From NCBI GenBank assembly GCA_019614645.1, contig JABWDB010000019.1, positions 3,642,501-3,706,500 of the forward strand: 64,000 bases of DNA, written 5' to 3'. Of the stretch, positions 62,680 to 64,000 are shown in pieces; the first letter of the stretch is position 1; each line of letters begins with the position of its first letter. A model generated the notes under the pieces. That model was not told the origin of the DNA, made no database searches, and saw only the letters and a list, made by a program, of their open reading frames with translations. Source of the DNA: Stratiolaelaps scimitus (Eukaryota; Arthropoda; Arachnida; Mesostigmata; Laelapidae). The translations under genes were made by a program, and so were the position numbers.

Positions 62680-64000
62680 CAGTGCTGGGCATAATCTTAA
62701 GGCCCCCTATATTTCAACAAATCATTGCAAGGAGCACACATTTGAGGAATTTATTCTGTATCAGATTAATGTGCGTGCCAAATAACTAGGCACCACAAAG
62801 AACAGCACATATGGGCGTCGCATGCAGCCTGCTACAATGAAATGTGTCATCTTTCGGGTGTGTAAAATGATAAGGCACCCTCAGTTACCGGGTTTTCTCA
62901 TTGAATTAATTCTCGTTTTCTTGTGCTAATCAGTGCCGTGTGGCCCCGCCCTAAATAATTATAAGTTCGGTTTGGCATACTATTATATTAACGATATTTA
63001 GCAGGAACGGGTCGCTGACACCTCCCCAGGACTCCAACAACGCCTCTTTTAGTTGATTTGACGCATATACTCGTCGGACTAGAATGCCCCAGGGGTTCTC
63101 CATCAGGTTGAGATCAGGTGAACATGCTGGCCACTCTGGGGTCCCAATTTCATGCCGTCTAACCACGTGCGTGTACTAGCCCTGACGTAAATTGAAGTGT
63201 TATCGTGTTGGAAAACAATTGGCAGTCGATGAAATCTGCTCCTAAACTGTAGTAGGTTGTTGGTCAACATCTGTTGACGGTCCTCGCTATTAATTCGAGA
63301 TGAGATGAAAGCGAGTGGGAGTCTGCCAAGAGAGGTGAAAGCCCCCCAAACCATAACGGTCCCGCCATCAAAGTTGCGCTTTGAGAAGTAGGGCGGCTCT
63401 TTACGTACATCATGCCAATAACCGTTAAATCCATCTGGCCCGTCCAAATTGAACTTCCTTTCGTCACTGAAGATGATCTGAAACAACACAGTACCTTTTA
63501 GATAGATGTGCACCCACAAGATAGTCTTTGAAAAACCGTTGCCTCAATACTCACCAATTTCCAGTCTTTGGCCATATTGTTGCGGGCGAAGTTTAGTCGG
63601 GCTTTCATTTGAGCTCGCATGCGGATAACGCTTAATTGTCCTTAATTAACTGTTGATCTAGGAACCTGAAGTTTTAACTTTTGCCTGATTGCTTCACAAC
63701 TTATGGTCGAATTCGAGGCCACTCGACAAATTTGGCATGGCAGTTCGCTGGCTGATCTTTCGTGGACGTCCTTTGGGCTTATTAGTACCATACATCGGCG
63801 GACTGCGTAAATAATTTTGCACTACGTAACGATTTCTGCCAATTTCTCCGGCAATTGCAGCCTGTATATTTCCTGCTCGGTGTAAAGGAGTAGTAACTGT
63901 TTTCTTTGCATCAGTAAGACTCGAAGCGTGTCGCATGACTACAGTACAGCGTGAATGCTCAACACAAACTGGATTAATTCACCGAGGACACTCGATAACT
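62680..64000 (-). mobile_element. Tc1-like DNA transposon, copy 3, continues past the window edge
   Basis: The left terminus CAGTGCTGGGCATAATCTTA starts right after a TA at 62678-62679, the standard Tc1/mariner target. A terminal repeat of more than 200 bp is implied by comparison with copies 1 and 2. The transposase reads on the minus strand: N-terminal helix-turn-helix at 63936-63694, catalytic part 63519-63180 (FSDERKFNLDGPDG, FQHDNTSIY) and the last block at 63166-62951 (SPDLNLMENPWG). All three catalytic blocks survive but lie in different frames, with at least one stop between the first two parts. It is the most complete copy here, yet inactive as it stands. Confidence 0.92.

Overview
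This is an animal nuclear genome window. Genes are split by GT-AG introns, there are metazoan tRNA genes, and mobile DNA is of the animal Tc1/mariner, LINE and SINE kinds. The gene content (insulin-like peptide, Bicaudal-C family, PHF7/G2E3 family, CYB561D2 family), short introns, moderate AT richness and very many (TA)n tracts fit an arthropod. A parasitiform mite such as Varroa is my best guess, but that assignment is inference and not a sequence match. Gene models were built by hand from splice signals and are supported by intron-phase agreement.

Layout. 0-3.6 kb holds a decayed non-LTR reverse-transcriptase relic and two Tc1-like copies lying head to head as a palindrome. 6.1-7.6 kb (minus) is a gene for a helical, ARM-repeat-like protein that I do not recognise. 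13.7-14.1 kb has a tRNA-Asp(GUC) and a tRNA-Gly(UCC). 14.3-16.3 kb is GC/CpG-rich and probably a promoter or 5'UTR region. 16.8-19.1 kb (plus) is a complete four-exon cytochrome b561 domain protein of the CYB561D2 type. 21.5-25.1 kb (minus) is a PHF7/G2E3-type zinc-finger gene whose last exon ends in a basic stretch plus a PCNA-binding (PIP) box. 29.7-31.2 kb (plus) is a two-exon insulin-like peptide gene with a TATA box, an asparagine-rich expanded A-chain loop and two extra cysteines.

The largest content is two tandem, same-strand (minus) Bicaudal-C-like genes, at 35.5-44.2 kb and 48.9-59.4 kb. Both reconstruct to long open products (846 and 804 codons). Their intron positions and phases match across the first nine exons. 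Both keep one KH domain with an intact GXXG loop, have lost GXXG in the following KH domain, carry a conserved DSGIADS motif that resembles a beta-TrCP phosphodegron, and show no recognisable C-terminal SAM domain.

The window closes with a third, fuller Tc1-like copy (62.7 kb to the edge). Dispersed repeats include two SINE-like families with RNA polymerase III B boxes, a recurrent 3' tail shared by five loci, mariner relics and many (TA)n microsatellites. The genes look independent and not co-functional as a pathway. The clearest local relationship is the BicC-like duplication.
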